Source: Nageia nagi (lineage: Eukaryota; Pinophyta). From it: DNA of 64,000 bases. Both the position numbers and the translations under genes were made by a program. Shown piece by piece: positions 46,561 to 57,599 of the stretch. The notes beneath the pieces were generated by a model. It ran no database searches. It had not been told where the DNA came from and saw only the letters and a program-made list of their open reading frames with translations. Position 1 is the first letter of the stretch; the number at the start of each line of letters is the position of its first letter. The stretch covers positions 20,522,001-20,586,000 of the forward strand of contig JBITNC010000001.1 in NCBI GenBank assembly GCA_050084985.1, given 5' to 3'.

Positions 46561-47445
46561 TGATATTTTCCTTAAGGTTATCAATTTTTAAATCCCATAA
46601 ATTAGTTCCTCACTATTTGTAATAATTCATGGTTATAATTTCCTAAACTTATTTTGGTAAAGCAAGGAAATGGGCTATCTCAGTGTAAGGACACTTTTGC
46701 AATGTTTGCATTTAGGAATATTCTAGTTATCTATCAATAAAATCTTAATTTTTGGGATCAAATTGTAATTGTAATTTTTATTAACTTTCAATCTCCTTGG
46801 CATTAAAGTTCTTGTTTGACTATTGCATAAAGGAGGATTAGGGAATCTTGACATAATTCAACAAAATCATCAATTAATTTATTGCATACATCTAATTGAT
46901 TATTGAGGCCTACGGAAAAATATAGTATAAAAATCATAGACAATTTTATGATGACATAAGTATATTTTCATTTGATCTACCCATGTGAATAAAAAATCTT
47001 CATCTGGCTAGGTATTAATTATTTTATTTTGGATCCAATTGTTAAAGAAGTAATCAACTATGATCCTAAGGGCTTATGTGGGCTAGTATTAATATAACAA
47101 GTTTATTATGCAAACCTAGGTAAGTAATGTGCATGAATTAGGTAATACATTGCTTTATGTACATAGATTTTGAAGTTATCTCCTTGAATGCTTATCTCCC
47201 AACCTTGATATCTTTTTTAAGAGAGTTTTAAGGATAGGGTTTCTTGTATATCAATAGGTAGATGGAGTAAATTTCTATTTCTAGGAGAAGTATATTGGGA
47301 TAAATTTGTTATAGCCCTATCTCCAAAGTATCTAGTTTTTTTGTACCAAAATAGTTTTTGAATGCCTCTTTGGTTAGCAATCAAATGGATGCTTTTGCTC
47401 TTTTTTGATGCTATTTTCTATTTCAAATACATTAAATATGTATAA
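46560..47445 (-). pseudogene. Extra reading frame of E after integrase, unknown
   Basis: Minus strand from 47440: SKSIHLIANQRGIQKLFWYK, then TRYFGDRAITNLSQYTSPRN and HLPIDIQETLSLKL run about 70 codons without a stop, followed after one stop by KRYQGWEISIQGDNFKIYV and HKAMYYLIHAHYLPRFA. Further down, with more stops, KLSMIFILYFSVGLNNQLDV and NKLIDDFVELCQDSLILLYA. Although broken, the run is coding-like in one frame for some 290 codons. I do not recognise a family, and it does not obviously match ORF2 of B1 and B2. It lies in sense after integrase, where other Tat elements carry extra ORFs. Confidence 0.5.
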
Positions 47446-47549
47446 GTTTAATAAAAGTATATTTATTGATTTAAACTAAAAGACTATTCATAATATATAT
47501 AATTGTCAAAAAATTATTAATTATATAAAGGATAAGATGTGTGCTATCC

Positions 47550-48800
47550 ATTACCTTTTGTATCAACTAAATGATAAACTCTAGATCCAAACTTTCTTTT
47601 AATTATATAGGGTCCTAATCATTTGAAGCAAATTTGTCATGAAGTTATCATTCCATTTGAGAAGCTTGTTGGTTTTTTTTAAACTAAATCCTCTCTATTA
47701 AATTCATGAATTTTGACTCTTTTATCAAAAGCTCATTTAATACAATTTTTATAAGTACATAGATGTTCTAAAACATTAACTCTCCTTTTATCAAGAAGTA
47801 GAAATTGATCTAATCATGTTTGATGAGCTGCTTCATCAATGATATAGTCTTGTAAGGTAATTTCTAGAGAGGGAATTTCTATTTGTAGGGGTAGTACTTC
47901 TTCTACTCCATAAAATAAGGAAAATGGAGTTGCCCTAGTAGGAGTTTGAATGTTGGTTCGATAAGCCCATAATGCAAGTGCAATCCTTACATGCCAATCT
48001 TGATGAGAATCATAAATAATTTTTAGTACTATACTACAAATGGTCTTATTTATGGCCTTATCTTATCCATTCCCTTGGGGATAATAAGGTATTGAGAAGC
48101 TTAATTAGATATGATATCCCTTAAATAAAGCTTTGACTTCCTTATTTTTGAAGTTTTTCCCATTATCACTAATAATTTGAGCAAGAATTCCAAAATGACA
48201 AATGATGTGTTTTTGTATGAATTATGTTATTTATAGTTCTCTTATTGAAATCATAGGGGTGGCTTCTACCCATTTTGTAAAGTATTCCATAGCAATTATT
48301 ATAAAATTGTGACTCTTGAGAAAATAGGGGATATTTGACCTATTATTTCTAATGCCCATATTAAGAATGGCCAAAATGATTGCATGGGTTGTAATGTAAG
48401 TGAAGGTTGATTAAATAAATTGGCATGTTGTTGATATTTAACATACCTTTTAACATATTCCATACAATCATGTTCCATAATATGACACTAATATTTTATA
48501 TGTATTAATTATTTTATAATTATGGAACCACTAAAATGTCCTCTGTAAATTCCATCATGTATGCATAAAATGATGATTTATGAATAAACCCATTCTAAAC
48601 ATCTAAGTAATATCCCATCAAAACCCCTATGGTATAGGATATCTTCTATCATGCATATATGAAAAGCTTATTTTAAATGCTTTTTGGATGATTTTGTTAA
48701 ATATTTAGGTAATACCCAATCTCTTAGGAATGTAACAATTGTGTATGCCACACATTTTTATCTTATGTTGCGATGTCTAGAATTTCATATTTGACTTCAT
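47550..48800 (-). pseudogene. Element E integrase relic
   Basis: Minus strand: a zinc-binding region with a CMEYVKRYVKYQQHANLFNQ stretch near 48430-48470; core start FIIIAMEYFTKWVEATPMIS near 48260-48310, where the first catalytic Asp of the usual I-D-Y/Q is Glu; FGILAQIISDNGKNFKNKE at about 48140-48195 with the second Asp; YYPQGNG near 48070 and the following helix, where the catalytic Glu is not clear. Then YDSHQDWHVRIALALWAYRT near 47990 and TPTRATPFSLFYGVEEVLPL, typical of gypsy integrases. Stops are few compared with gag. The C-terminal segment is followed by the extra frame. Confidence 0.85.
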
Positions 48801-49009
48801 TTGGTTCTATTAAGGATTGAGTGATTTGGAAAATCTCAATAGGGATCATTTTTTTATTAGGCTTTATAGGAATTAAAGATCTAATAGAGTCCATATCATC
48901 AGCAAATCTATTAGTTGATTATGGTGCTACTTCTAATTCACATTTTTTGAAAGATGATAGTAAATTATTTACCAATCTCTTATATTTTTGCAACAAAAGG
49001 TTTTTTACA

Positions 49010-49300
49010 CTAGAATATTTCTTTGAATTGGTTTATAATCAAAAGTGAGTCACCAATAAATTTAAGTTTTCCTAAGTTTAATTTTATTGTGATCTTTATA
49101 GCTAAGATTAAGGCTTCATATTCATCATTATTGTTTGTACATGGAAAGTTAAGATTAAAATAATAGGGTATCAAAACTCCTTGGGGTGTAACAAAAATGA
49201 CACTTGAAACCTTGCTTTGTTTATATATTGATGAATTAAAATATATTATCATGTCCTAATCTTCTTCAAATTATATGAGAATTTCTATTTTGTCTAAGTG
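49010..49300 (-). pseudogene. Element E aRNH relic, after RNase H
   Basis: Open for 80 codons at 49010-49252: MIIYFNSSIYKQSKVSSVIF, then VTPQGVLIPYYFNLNF, CTNNNDEYEALILAIKITIK and KLKFIGDSLLIINQFKEIF. This is the usual Tat aRNH. The first catalytic Asp (normally in YFDGS) is Asn; Glu of EYEA and Asp of GDS are kept. Its C-terminal half (down to about 48800) is decayed. The domain sits between RNase H and integrase; D is inserted just upstream of it. Confidence 0.85.
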
Positions 49301-49305
49301 GAATA
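49301..49305. repeat. Target-site duplication of D, left copy (GAATA)
   Basis: GAATA directly before the LTR; the identical copy is at 56982-56986. Confidence 0.85.
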
Positions 49306-50030
49306 TGTTTACAAATATTTTGAGAATGCAAACAAATAAATAATTTCAAAACCTAGAATACCTATTTCAAGCTACAAATAGTAATTTAGACAATACAGAT
49401 AAATAGATGAAGAAGATAACCACTCTAGAATTAGGATGATAATACCAATCAAGAACTATGATTTGTATACTTACCTTACAAAGCATACCTAACATCAAAG
49501 AATGATGATATGTTTGACATGTGGATGATAGAGAAATCTTGGTCCAAAAGCTATGACCTAAGATATTATGAAAAGAGGACCATAAGATGTATATGATGTA
49601 TAGAAAGAGCATTGATGATGTATGTCAATGTGTTCTTTGCTTTCAATTCAAGTCAATTATTTACATATAGATGTTTCAAATAGTGATGTGATATCCAAAT
49701 AAATCATCAGTGTCAGAATAACTGGCATAAGGAAGTACACAAACCACAACTTTGAATAGCAACATCAAGAGACACCTAAAGGATTACCACCACCAAGACC
49801 AGATATGGGATCATGCATCTCCCTTGATGTGGACTTACTATTAGATCCCTATTTATATAGATAATAATGACCTACTCCTTAGGTTAGCATGTACCTATAC
49901 AAACAAGGTTAGTCCATAATACATAATGATATTCAAGATAATTATTGATATTATTATTATATTCTAGGTGTGTATTAGTGCAAGCAAATGTATTTATTTA
50001 AATGTATAAATAAAGTTTTATGCAATAATA
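49306..50030 (-). repeat. 3' LTR of D
   Basis: 725 bp; minus strand TATTATTGCATAAAAC to ...TTTGTAAACA. TATA box CTATATAAATAGGG (minus) at 49847-49860. The purine-rich AAAGTGGGGCATC (minus, 50031-50043) just outside is the likely polypurine tract, which fixes the orientation. Confidence 0.9.
49847..49860 (-). promoter_or_regulatory. TATA box in D 3' LTR
   Basis: Minus strand CTATATAAATAGGG, a near-consensus plant TATA box; the same sequence is in the other LTR at about 56796-56809. Confidence 0.6.
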
Positions 50031-50277
50031 GATGCCCCACTTTGGATGATAAATTGATATCACTAGGTGCATTAAGATTTTTTATTCAAAGTACAAATCA
50101 AGATGTCATAGCAATGAAATATTAGCAAGCATTGATAAGCATAATACCAACACTAATTAATCTAAACTTCAACAAAGATTGTAATATAACAAGAACATAT
50201 AAAAGCTAGATATGGGTTGAAAAAACTCCCTACTATTATATTTTTCAATTTGCCCCTTGTCATGATATGGAAAATGC

Positions 50278-50390
50278 ATGACAACACATGACCACACATG
50301 ATTGTACATGACCACACATGACAAAACATGACCACATATGACAACACATGACCATACATTACCACACATAACTACACATGACCATACCAA
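50278..50390. repeat. 10-bp tandem repeat (ACATGACCAC)
   Basis: Eleven units of ten bases, ACATGACCAC and ACATGACAAC variants. The apparent minus-strand frames here are only the translation of this repeat. Confidence 0.85.
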
Positions 50391-50464
50391 GATCTTGTCA
50401 ACAAGACAACATGTGGCATATGACAACCTTGATAAACATGAATGAATAGCATACTATAGAATGG

Positions 50465-50893
50465 GAGCTTAACTTCATGCCAAGAAGTATGATAATATGA
50501 AAGCTAAAACTTTGCACTAAGAGACATGATATGATGATGAGAGCTAAAACTCTATGCCAAGAGGCATGATATGAAGATGAGAGCTAAAACTCTATGCTAA
50601 GAGGTATGATATGATGATGAGAGCTAAAACTCTACACCAAGAGGCATGATATGATGATGAGAGCTAAAACTCTATGCCAAGAGGCATGATATGATGATAA
50701 GAGTTGAAACTCTACACCAAGAGGCATGATATGATGATGAGAGGTGAAACTCTACACCAAGAGGCATGATATGATGATGAGAGCTGAAACTCTATGCCAA
50801 GAGGCATGATAATATGTGATAAAGGTTGAAACTTCATGCTAAAGAACCATGATGTCTATGCCAAAGCTAAAACTCTATTCCAAGAGGCATATA
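50465..50893. repeat. 40-bp tandem repeat array
   Basis: Eight regular 40-bp units from 50501 to about 50820 plus degenerate ends: GAGCTAAAACTCTATGCCAA followed by GAGGCATGATATGATGATGA. Single motif copies also occur at 53766-53845, on the other side of the PMD gene. Confidence 0.9.
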
Positions 50894-51194
50894 ACAAAAA
50901 TATGATCCAAGATATAGCTATATAGATAATTTTTCATCATGTCTAGCAAATCAAGATATTCAATCTGATAAAATAAGGAACATGGATGATCTATTTTGAC
51001 AAAAGTACATCATTGATGGTACTTAGCAATAGATAAAGGTTGCAAGTGGTCCTTTTCTTAAGGAATTTTTGAAAACTCTAAGATCTAAATAATGGAGTAT
51101 TTCTTGCTGATTCTAATTGACTATTTTATTTACCTATTTATAATTCATAGTTACATAAATCATGACTATCTAGGAATATGTGCTCTTGAAATCT

Positions 51195-51202
51195 TATAAA
51201 AG
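51195..51202 (+). promoter_or_regulatory. Possible promoter TATA box of the antisense PMD gene
   Basis: TATAAAAG in CTTATAAAAGAGGG, on the plus strand, about 150-700 bases before the first PMD coding signal. Opposite in direction to the LTR promoters. Confidence 0.4.
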
Positions 51203-51659
51203 AGGGTTGATCCCCCTTTCATTATCACTTGGTTGCATTTTCAGAGTAGAGAGTGCTTAGAAATTTTGATAACCTATTTAGTGAGTGCTTGTTTCTAATT
51301 TTAATACTATCAACCTATGATTGATTCTACTTCTTTTTCACATCTTCTTGTCATGGTTTTACCATTCACACATCGAGAGGGACACAAAGCTACTTTAGTG
51401 ATAAACTCTCCTACTAGTCATTAGTTAAATCATCTTTACCTATCTTATCTTTGGTGCATTCTTTATTTTTCTTATATTTTTATAGTTTTCCTATAAATAT
51501 GATATTTTGTTCCTAGGGTTTTACCCATTAGAATACCTTTGATTTCATTTTTGACTTTTAATACTATTTTTCATTTTTCTACCTCCATGATAAGGTTGGT
51601 CTTTTTTGTATGACCCTACACATGAAATTTCATCATTTTTCTATATGAGAAGAGGGTCA

Positions 51660-51750
51660 TTGGTAGTCTCTTCTACCCTAGTTTGGACCATGGGTAGTCC
51701 TCTTTTATTGTAGTTTGGATTATGGGTAGTCCTCTCTTACTATTCTACAA
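51660..51750. repeat. Short tandem repeat, unit about 32-35 bp
   Basis: Three copies of a GTAGTTTGGATTATGGGTAG-like block followed by TCCTCTYTTA, within the 5' region of the PMD gene. Confidence 0.6.
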
Positions 51751-53235
51751 AACTCAAAAAAATGGTTTAATAATTGAAACTAATATTACTTATTGGGTGT
51801 TTTATACCAAGATCATAGCTATTATATGTGAGCTATTAGAAAGACCATTACTTTTATAGTTGCTCAATAATGGCCTCAATTAGATGAGAGTTAGAGCATA
51901 ATCAAGATAATTTTTTAAGTTAGTTTGCCTTTACCAATTACATTAATCATAATCAGGATATGTTGACAGTTTTGATGGAGAGGTGGGATCCTAATTCTAA
52001 CACCTTTCACTTACCCATTAGGAAGATTACTGTGACATTTAAGGATATCTATAAGATCACTAGGCTACTTATTAGAGGTAAGTTGGTGAACATGGTCTCT
52101 GTTCCTAGCATGGAATGAGTAAAAGAGTGGGCTATATGGCTCATAAGCTCAGATGAGGTGAATCACAAGAAGAGAGGAGTTTTCTTAATGAAACATGTAC
52201 CAAAGAATCCTCCAACATGAACTAACCTATAGTTGAGGCTCCTTATTTCTTGCTTACTAAATGCTATTATCTATCCAAACAAGAGTAGCAAGACATTTCT
52301 ATGGGGATGGTGCCTATTATCATGGATATGGTTCAACAAGAGCAATGATATGCATGGTACCTAGCTATTTTGGCACAGTTATATCATGATTTACATTCAT
52401 TTTTGAGATGGCAAGAGGAGGGAGATAGGTGGCTCACTCTATGATAATGTAGGTATGGTCCCATGATCACATAAGCATCTCTAGATTAACCTCTCCATCA
52501 TTAGATCTACCTGATGATATGCCCACATGGCAATGGTGGGAAACTACATATGGTCATAACTTTCTTTATGTTGACCTAGAGGGATGAAGGATACAATTCA
52601 ACACACTTAAGGAGTCATAGATGTACTAGTATCCCTACAAATATGCCCTAGAGTGGATCAAGGATATACATGAACTAGCTTCGATGAGACACTCAACATA
52701 TATCTAGGCATGCAGGGCATTGGTTAATCCATATAGGCCAAAGTGAGTACTTCAATAGTTTAGGATATAGCAAGGGATACTAGATGATTGTAGGATACTA
52801 GTACACTACTAGCATAGCAAGGATCTACCAAAGGACTATGCACTAGTACTAGATTGGGATTCCAAGTGGACATCCTCCAGTGAGGACTCAAACTTTAAGG
52901 ATGACCTAGACATAAATGATCCTGAGCATACCAAGGACTACATGGATTGATGGCCAAAACATACTCCTCACCACCTAGGAATACATGAGACAAACTAATG
53001 TAAGGATGAGGTAGGTGAGGATGATAAGGAGGATGCACTAATAGGGTGGGATATAGGGTACACATAGATAATATGGGGCTCACATGACATGGGTGATACA
53101 TGTGATGAGACACTAGATGCTAATCATGATGATAATGAAGAGACTAACTTGAAATAGGATGATTATGAGCTCGACACAGAGAGAGACATGGATGTGTTCA
53201 AAGATGAGGATAATGATGATGGTATTTATTCTTTT

Positions 53236-53238
53236 TAT

Positions 53239-53276
<38 letters not shown>
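53236..53276. repeat. TA microsatellite
   Basis: About 17 TA units inside the antisense PMD gene. Probably an expansion after decay. Confidence 0.9.
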
Positions 53277-53278
<2 letters not shown>

Positions 53279-53765
53279 TTAAAATATAAAATATATGCAA
53301 TACTAATATATGATTTCCATGTTATATGTATATGATGAAGATCTTAAACTAGACATGGCTCAGTTACATAAGCTCATAGAGAAAAAGGATGCTAAAATCA
53401 AAGATCTACAAGGATAGCTATGATTCAAAGGAGGAGACTATACTATCCTATACTAGGATCTACAAAGAGCCAATGCATGGATCCAGGACCTTTATGAGTA
53501 GCTATGTAAGGTTGAGAGATAAGTGAGGGAAGAAAAGGAAAGGGTCAAGAAATACAAGGCTAGGTGCAAGGGTAGTGGCTCTAGCAAGGCTACTAGTTCT
53601 AGTGTAGGGGGAGGAGGTCCTTCTAAGAGGCTATAACTTTTAGGCACATGATGATTACTCAACCATGCTAAGATTTTGTAAAATGATGAACCTTTTTATA
53701 TATATAAAAGATGAATTTTATTTATTTACATTATTGTTTGTGACATGTGTTTCATGATAATACCA

Positions 53766-53845
53766 GAGCTAAAACTCTACATTAAGAGGCTTAAAAAGAT
53801 ATAGCAATCTAGGAGCTAAAACTCCACGCTAAGGGAAATTCATTA
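53766..53845. repeat. Two isolated copies of the 40-bp repeat motif
   Basis: GAGCTAAAACTCTACATTAA and GAGCTAAAACTCCACGCTAA, about 45 bases apart, just after the PMD gene. They match the core of the 50465-50893 array. Confidence 0.75.
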
Positions 53846-54199
53846 ATTTTTTAGTTTGACAAAATTTGGCTATGAAAGAGGACCATGGGAGGCCCATTCT
53901 TGACAAAAATGGAGAACCAATGCTCCTAATATGACATCAAAATTATCCCCATTTTCTCTATCATGACACTAATTAGTTCATATATCCTATTTTCAATTCC
54001 ATTAGTGTTAGTAAAAACATGCATGTTTACCAAATGACATAAGAAGAGGGCCTTGTGCCCCTACTAGTACTAGCTTTATTTTGATATTTTCCTTATTATA
54101 GCCTATGATAATGGGCTTTTTCATCATATTGTCTTATGTATACAATATTGCTATGTTGTGTTGTGGCATTGGGTTCTTGTAAATCCCCAATTTCTCATT

Positions 54200-55290
54200 A
54201 TCTACATGTACAACAATCTTTTTCTTATCTTCTTATTTTTTGAATGATATTACTTTTTTATCTATCAAGTCTTAAACAACATCTTTAAACTTTTTACATT
54301 CATAAGTTTTATGTCCATGAATTGTATGATATCCACAAAATCCTCATAGAGTTTTAGTGCCCTTTTGGTTTATAGGTGGTAGTTGAATCAAACTCTTTTT
54401 TAACAATGATTGTAGCAACTCATCATGATCTTCCATAATCTTGGTGTATACTCAAGAGGTTTTATGTTTAGTTAGACAAGCTATTTCTTTCATCATTGTA
54501 ACTATTGCTATCATTCTTATAGTTGGTGGTCTTCTTTACTTTCTTTTAAACTTCCATGAATCAATTTTCACAAGGTGCTTCTCTTTTTGAATCATGGACA
54601 TAATCATTTTGCAGAGTGGTTGCTCTAGGTATTTGAAGAATTCCAATATCACTTCATCTCTAAGGGATTTTATCAATATATGTTTTACTCTTTTTCATTT
54701 AGATTTATAAATGTTGCTATTTTCTTTCATGCTTTTACAAATTCTTCAAATTATTGGTTCTCACCTTGTTTCATTCTTGCTAAATTGATAAGGGTTGGTT
54801 TTCTTTTTATGTTGTGTTGATATTGATTTATGAATTCTTATTTTAATTGCTCATAATTGGTGATACTTTAATTTTCAAGACTATAAAACCATTCAAAATA
54901 TTCCTTCCCTAAACTAAGTTGATGACTACAAGTTGCTTCCTCAAAGATTATGATGTGCATTCTTGGATCGCTAATGCCATCATATTTATTGAAATATATA
55001 TCTTCCTTTTCCCATGTTTTTCCTTTTATTTTTGCACAAAATTGGTGCCTTTCATTTAGCTATTCACCTTCTTTTTCTTTACTTAATAACATTAGCCTCT
55101 TTAATAGTTCAACCATTTTTTTCAATTGTGCTATTCTTTTCTCCAATTTTTCTTTGTCATTTTGTGTAGTTACATTACTATTATTTTTCTCTAGGGGATT
55201 AGGTTTTTTAGTTTCTTCCCTATTCTCATATTTAGGTGTCTTAGGAGTGAATCTCCCATTTTGATCTCTCCATTCTTGGATTAGTTGATT
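54200..55290 (-). pseudogene. Element D gag relic
   Basis: Minus strand: REETKKPNPLEKN, a Lys/Glu/Leu-rich coiled coil (EKLEKRIAQLKKMVELLKRL near 55100), then the capsid: DIYFNKYDGISDPRMHIIIF near 54950-55000, SHQLSLGKEYFEWFYSLEN, QLKXEFINQY and LARMKQGENQ, FEEFVKAWKKIATFIN near 54710. Lower down GYHTIHGHKTYECKKFKDVV around 54275-54350 is a zinc-knuckle-like word of Tat gag proteins (His and Cys kept in part). Below about 54000 the coding signal ends; there is no protease, RT or integrase. The plus-strand frame at 54950-55264 is its shadow. Confidence 0.8.
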
Positions 55291-56140
55291 ATCTAACTCT
55301 CTTAAAATTATTTTTCTTACACATATTTAAGCTTTTTGATAAGATTATGTGCCTATTATTTTCCTTACTTCCCTCTCTTTAATCTCTTTTTCTCTATCTA
55401 ACCAATAAGGGTAAGCATTGATAAGTCCTTGTGCCATAGGACTTTAGGATCAGTTTCAAGTTCTATTTTTGTTTCATTATCCAAATCATCATCAAATTCA
55501 ACCATCTCATCATTTGAATGTTTGTAATTAGTTTCTTCCAATATTGTTGGTTCATGACTTTTTAAACTTTTCACAAGTGTTAAAGATAATGAAGATTGAT
55601 GAAGGTTTGACTTAAGGATGGAAGGACAAAGCATACAAAAATTAACATGGCTTTCTATAGGAAAAATGGGCTACAAGTGATCCATTTCAATAGAATTTAG
55701 ATCACGAATGGTCTCATTTTGACTTGTTAAGGTGTACAACAAGAGGGGTGGCTTAGCCAATAGTATCCTAGAAGGTGACCTAGAACTATTGTTAATCAAA
55801 AATTCATAGATGATATGCAATGAATGAGGTATGGTAGGATCTTTGGTAAACCTATAGAATATCCTATGGAGCTTTATGAATTCTTGCACTAACCTTAATT
55901 TATGTTTTGTTAGGTTTAGATTATTAGATTTTTTAGATGGATAAAGAGCTAATTGCAATTTATTTTAAAAAGGCTGGATTATATCTTCTTTAGGGATCTC
56001 ATTCTCTTCTGAGTCCCAATGATAAGATTCATCATCAAAAAAATTGGTTTTGATAGCCAAAGGGACACTCTCTTTATTTAACCTAGCACTTTTTCTAATT
56101 AATGTTACGCATTTCCATAATTTTTTTTTCTTTTAGTTGG
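55291..56140 (-). pseudogene. Frame upstream of gag in D (N-terminal extension or ORF1)
   Basis: Open for 95 codons at 55671-55958 and 78 codons at 55398-55634 on the minus strand, in the same frame sense with a short break: KLRLVQEFIKLHRIFYRFTK, HSLHIIYEFLINN, then a Ser-rich part and an acidic end (MVEFDDDLDNETKIELETDP). It runs into gag. Some Tat elements (Ogre) carry a separate ORF1 before gag, so this could be such a gene or a long gag N-terminus. No domain recognised. Confidence 0.5.
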
Positions 56141-56224
56141 CTAAAGTTTGGATTGATTTAATGGCAAGAGATATAATAAATTGTTCATATTTTAGAAGTT
56201 AAGTTTCACATTAGGTTCACCAAA

Positions 56225-56981
56225 TGTTTACAAATATTTTGAGAATACAAAAAAATAAATAATAAAAAACCCAAAATACCTATTTTGAGCTATGGATAAC
56301 AATTTAGACCATACAGATAAATAGATGAAGAAGATAACCACTATAGAATTAGGATGACAATACCAATCAAGAACTATGATTTGTATACTTACCTTACAAA
56401 GCGTACCTAACACTAAAGAATGATGATATGTTTGATATATGGATAGTAGAGAAATATTGCTCTAGAAGCTGACCTAAAATATTACAAAAAGAGGATCATG
56501 GGTGGTGTATATGTTGTATAAGAGGAGCATCAGTGGTGTATTTAGCATGAATAAGGAGCACCAATGGTCTTTGTTAACATGTTCTTTGCTTTCAAATCAA
56601 GTCAATTATTTGCATATAGATATTTTGAACAATAATGTGATATCCAAATAAATCATTAGTATTAGAATAGCTCACATAAGGAAGTATACAAACCATAGCC
56701 TTAAATGGTAGCATCAAGAGAAACCTAAATGATTGCCAAAACCAAGACCAAATATGGGATCATGTATCTCCCTTGATGTGGACTTACTATTAGATCCCTA
56801 TTTATATAGATAATAATATGACCTACTCTTTAGGTCCATATGTACCTACATAAATAGGGTTGGTCCACAATACATAATGATATTCAAGATAATTATTGAT
56901 ATTATGATTATATTCTAGGTGTGTATTAGTGCAAGCAAATGTATTTATTTAAATGCATAAATAAAGTTTTATGTAATAATA
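56225..56981 (-). repeat. 5' LTR of D
   Basis: 757 bp, partner of 49306-50030. The extra length is mainly an insertion near 56510-56570 (AGGAGCAT/AGGAGCAC words). After its inner end the minus strand reads TTTGGTGAACCTAATG, the likely primer site, tRNA not identified. Confidence 0.9.
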
Positions 56982-56986
56982 GAATA
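56982..56986. repeat. Target-site duplication of D, right copy (GAATA)
   Basis: Identical to 49301-49305. Confidence 0.85.
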
Positions 56987-57560
56987 CATGTTCAACTAGT
57001 AATTCTATGATAAGTGGATTATTATTGGGTAATAGAGCTTCAATAAGATAGCCAACTATGACTTATCCTTTGATTAATTTTTGGCTTGTGAAGAGTAAGT
57101 CAAATTTAGTTAAATGCATGATCCATTTAGATGTTCTCACATTTTGATAAGTTTTATTCATCATATATTTCAAAGGATCTACTTTGGATTTATACATGGT
57201 ATGGTTTAGCATGTAATGTCTTAATGTTTTAGCTACAAATACTACTGCTAAACATAAATTTTATAAATATATTTATTTAATCTCATAGCCAACCAAAGTT
57301 TGACTAAGATAATATATTATTTGTTCTTTAATATTTTCATTCTTTTGTGCAAGCATAGTTCCTAAGGCTATTTCTACGGTGGATGTATATAACAAGAATG
57401 GTTCTCTAGGCTTAGTGGTACTAAAATAGATTGTGAAAGAAGATAACACTTTATTTCATTGAATTATTCTTGTTGTTCACTACCCTACTAAAATGTAATC
57501 CCTCTTTAAGAGTTTACTAAAAGGTTTACATTTTTTGATAATTAAGAAATGAAATGTTTT
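56987..57560 (-). pseudogene. Element E gypsy-type RNase H relic
   Basis: Minus strand from about 57540: a FNEIKCYLLSQSILVPLSLE region with the IK.YL...vLVP pattern, KRMKILKN, then YYILVKLWL, and near 57060-57150 WIMHLTKFDLLFTSQKLIKG, the typical end of the domain leading to the aRNH. Element D is inserted directly after, so the junction to aRNH is split. Decayed with several stops. Confidence 0.75.
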
Positions 57561-57599
57561 ATGGCTTGTAACTTACCTTGCATGCTTTGTAACTATTTT

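Larger units (their letters stand above)
51350..53640 (+). pseudogene. PMD gene carried antisense inside element D
   Basis: Plus-strand decayed gene. From 51963: LTVLMERWDPNSNTFHLP, then IRKITVTFKDIYKITRLL, the PMD signature (Trp, NTFHLP turn, MT/VT strand, helix). At about 52310-52420: PIIMDMVQQEQ, then YAWYLAILAQLYHDLHSFLR and WQEEGDRWLTL, the second PMD half. After about 52850 the protein is acidic with many Asp (52860-53220), is broken by a TA microsatellite, then becomes a coiled coil (MAQLHKLIEKKDAKIKDLQG; REEKERVKKYKARCKGSGSS) ending in GPSKRL and TAA near 53636. The same plan as the PMD gene at 28020/41739. PMD proteins are nuclear and known in plants both as host proteins and in transposable elements. 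The start is unclear; upstream to 51350 is probably 5' leader. Confidence 0.75.
49306..56981 (-). mobile_element. LTR element D: gag without pol, with antisense PMD gene
   Basis: 7,676 bp between perfect GAATA duplications, inserted in the pol gene of E. On the minus strand: 5' LTR (56981-56225), primer site region, an upstream frame, gag (to about 54200), then no pol at all. In the remaining 4 kb a PMD gene runs on the plus strand (51350-53640), flanked by repeats. The 3' LTR is 49306-50030. A gag-only element with a cargo gene would need pol proteins in trans, for example from a Tat element. Confidence 0.88.

Noticed and set aside
50162-50426. Two overlapping minus-strand frames with repeated Cys/His/Val/Met words
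   Set aside because: They are only translations of the 10-bp ACATGACCAC repeat in two frames; no start context, no other support.
50465-50893. 40-bp direct repeats considered as a CRISPR array
   Set aside because: Units are directly adjacent without unique spacers, and the setting is a plant retroelement; an ordinary tandem repeat.
52895-53113. Minus-strand Pro/His-rich frame
   Set aside because: Shadow of the acidic part of the PMD gene on the plus strand.
54950-55264. Plus-strand 104-codon hydrophobic frame
   Set aside because: It is antisense to the capsid and coiled-coil part of gag in element D; its Phe/Ser/Leu richness is the mirror of the Lys/Glu-rich gag.
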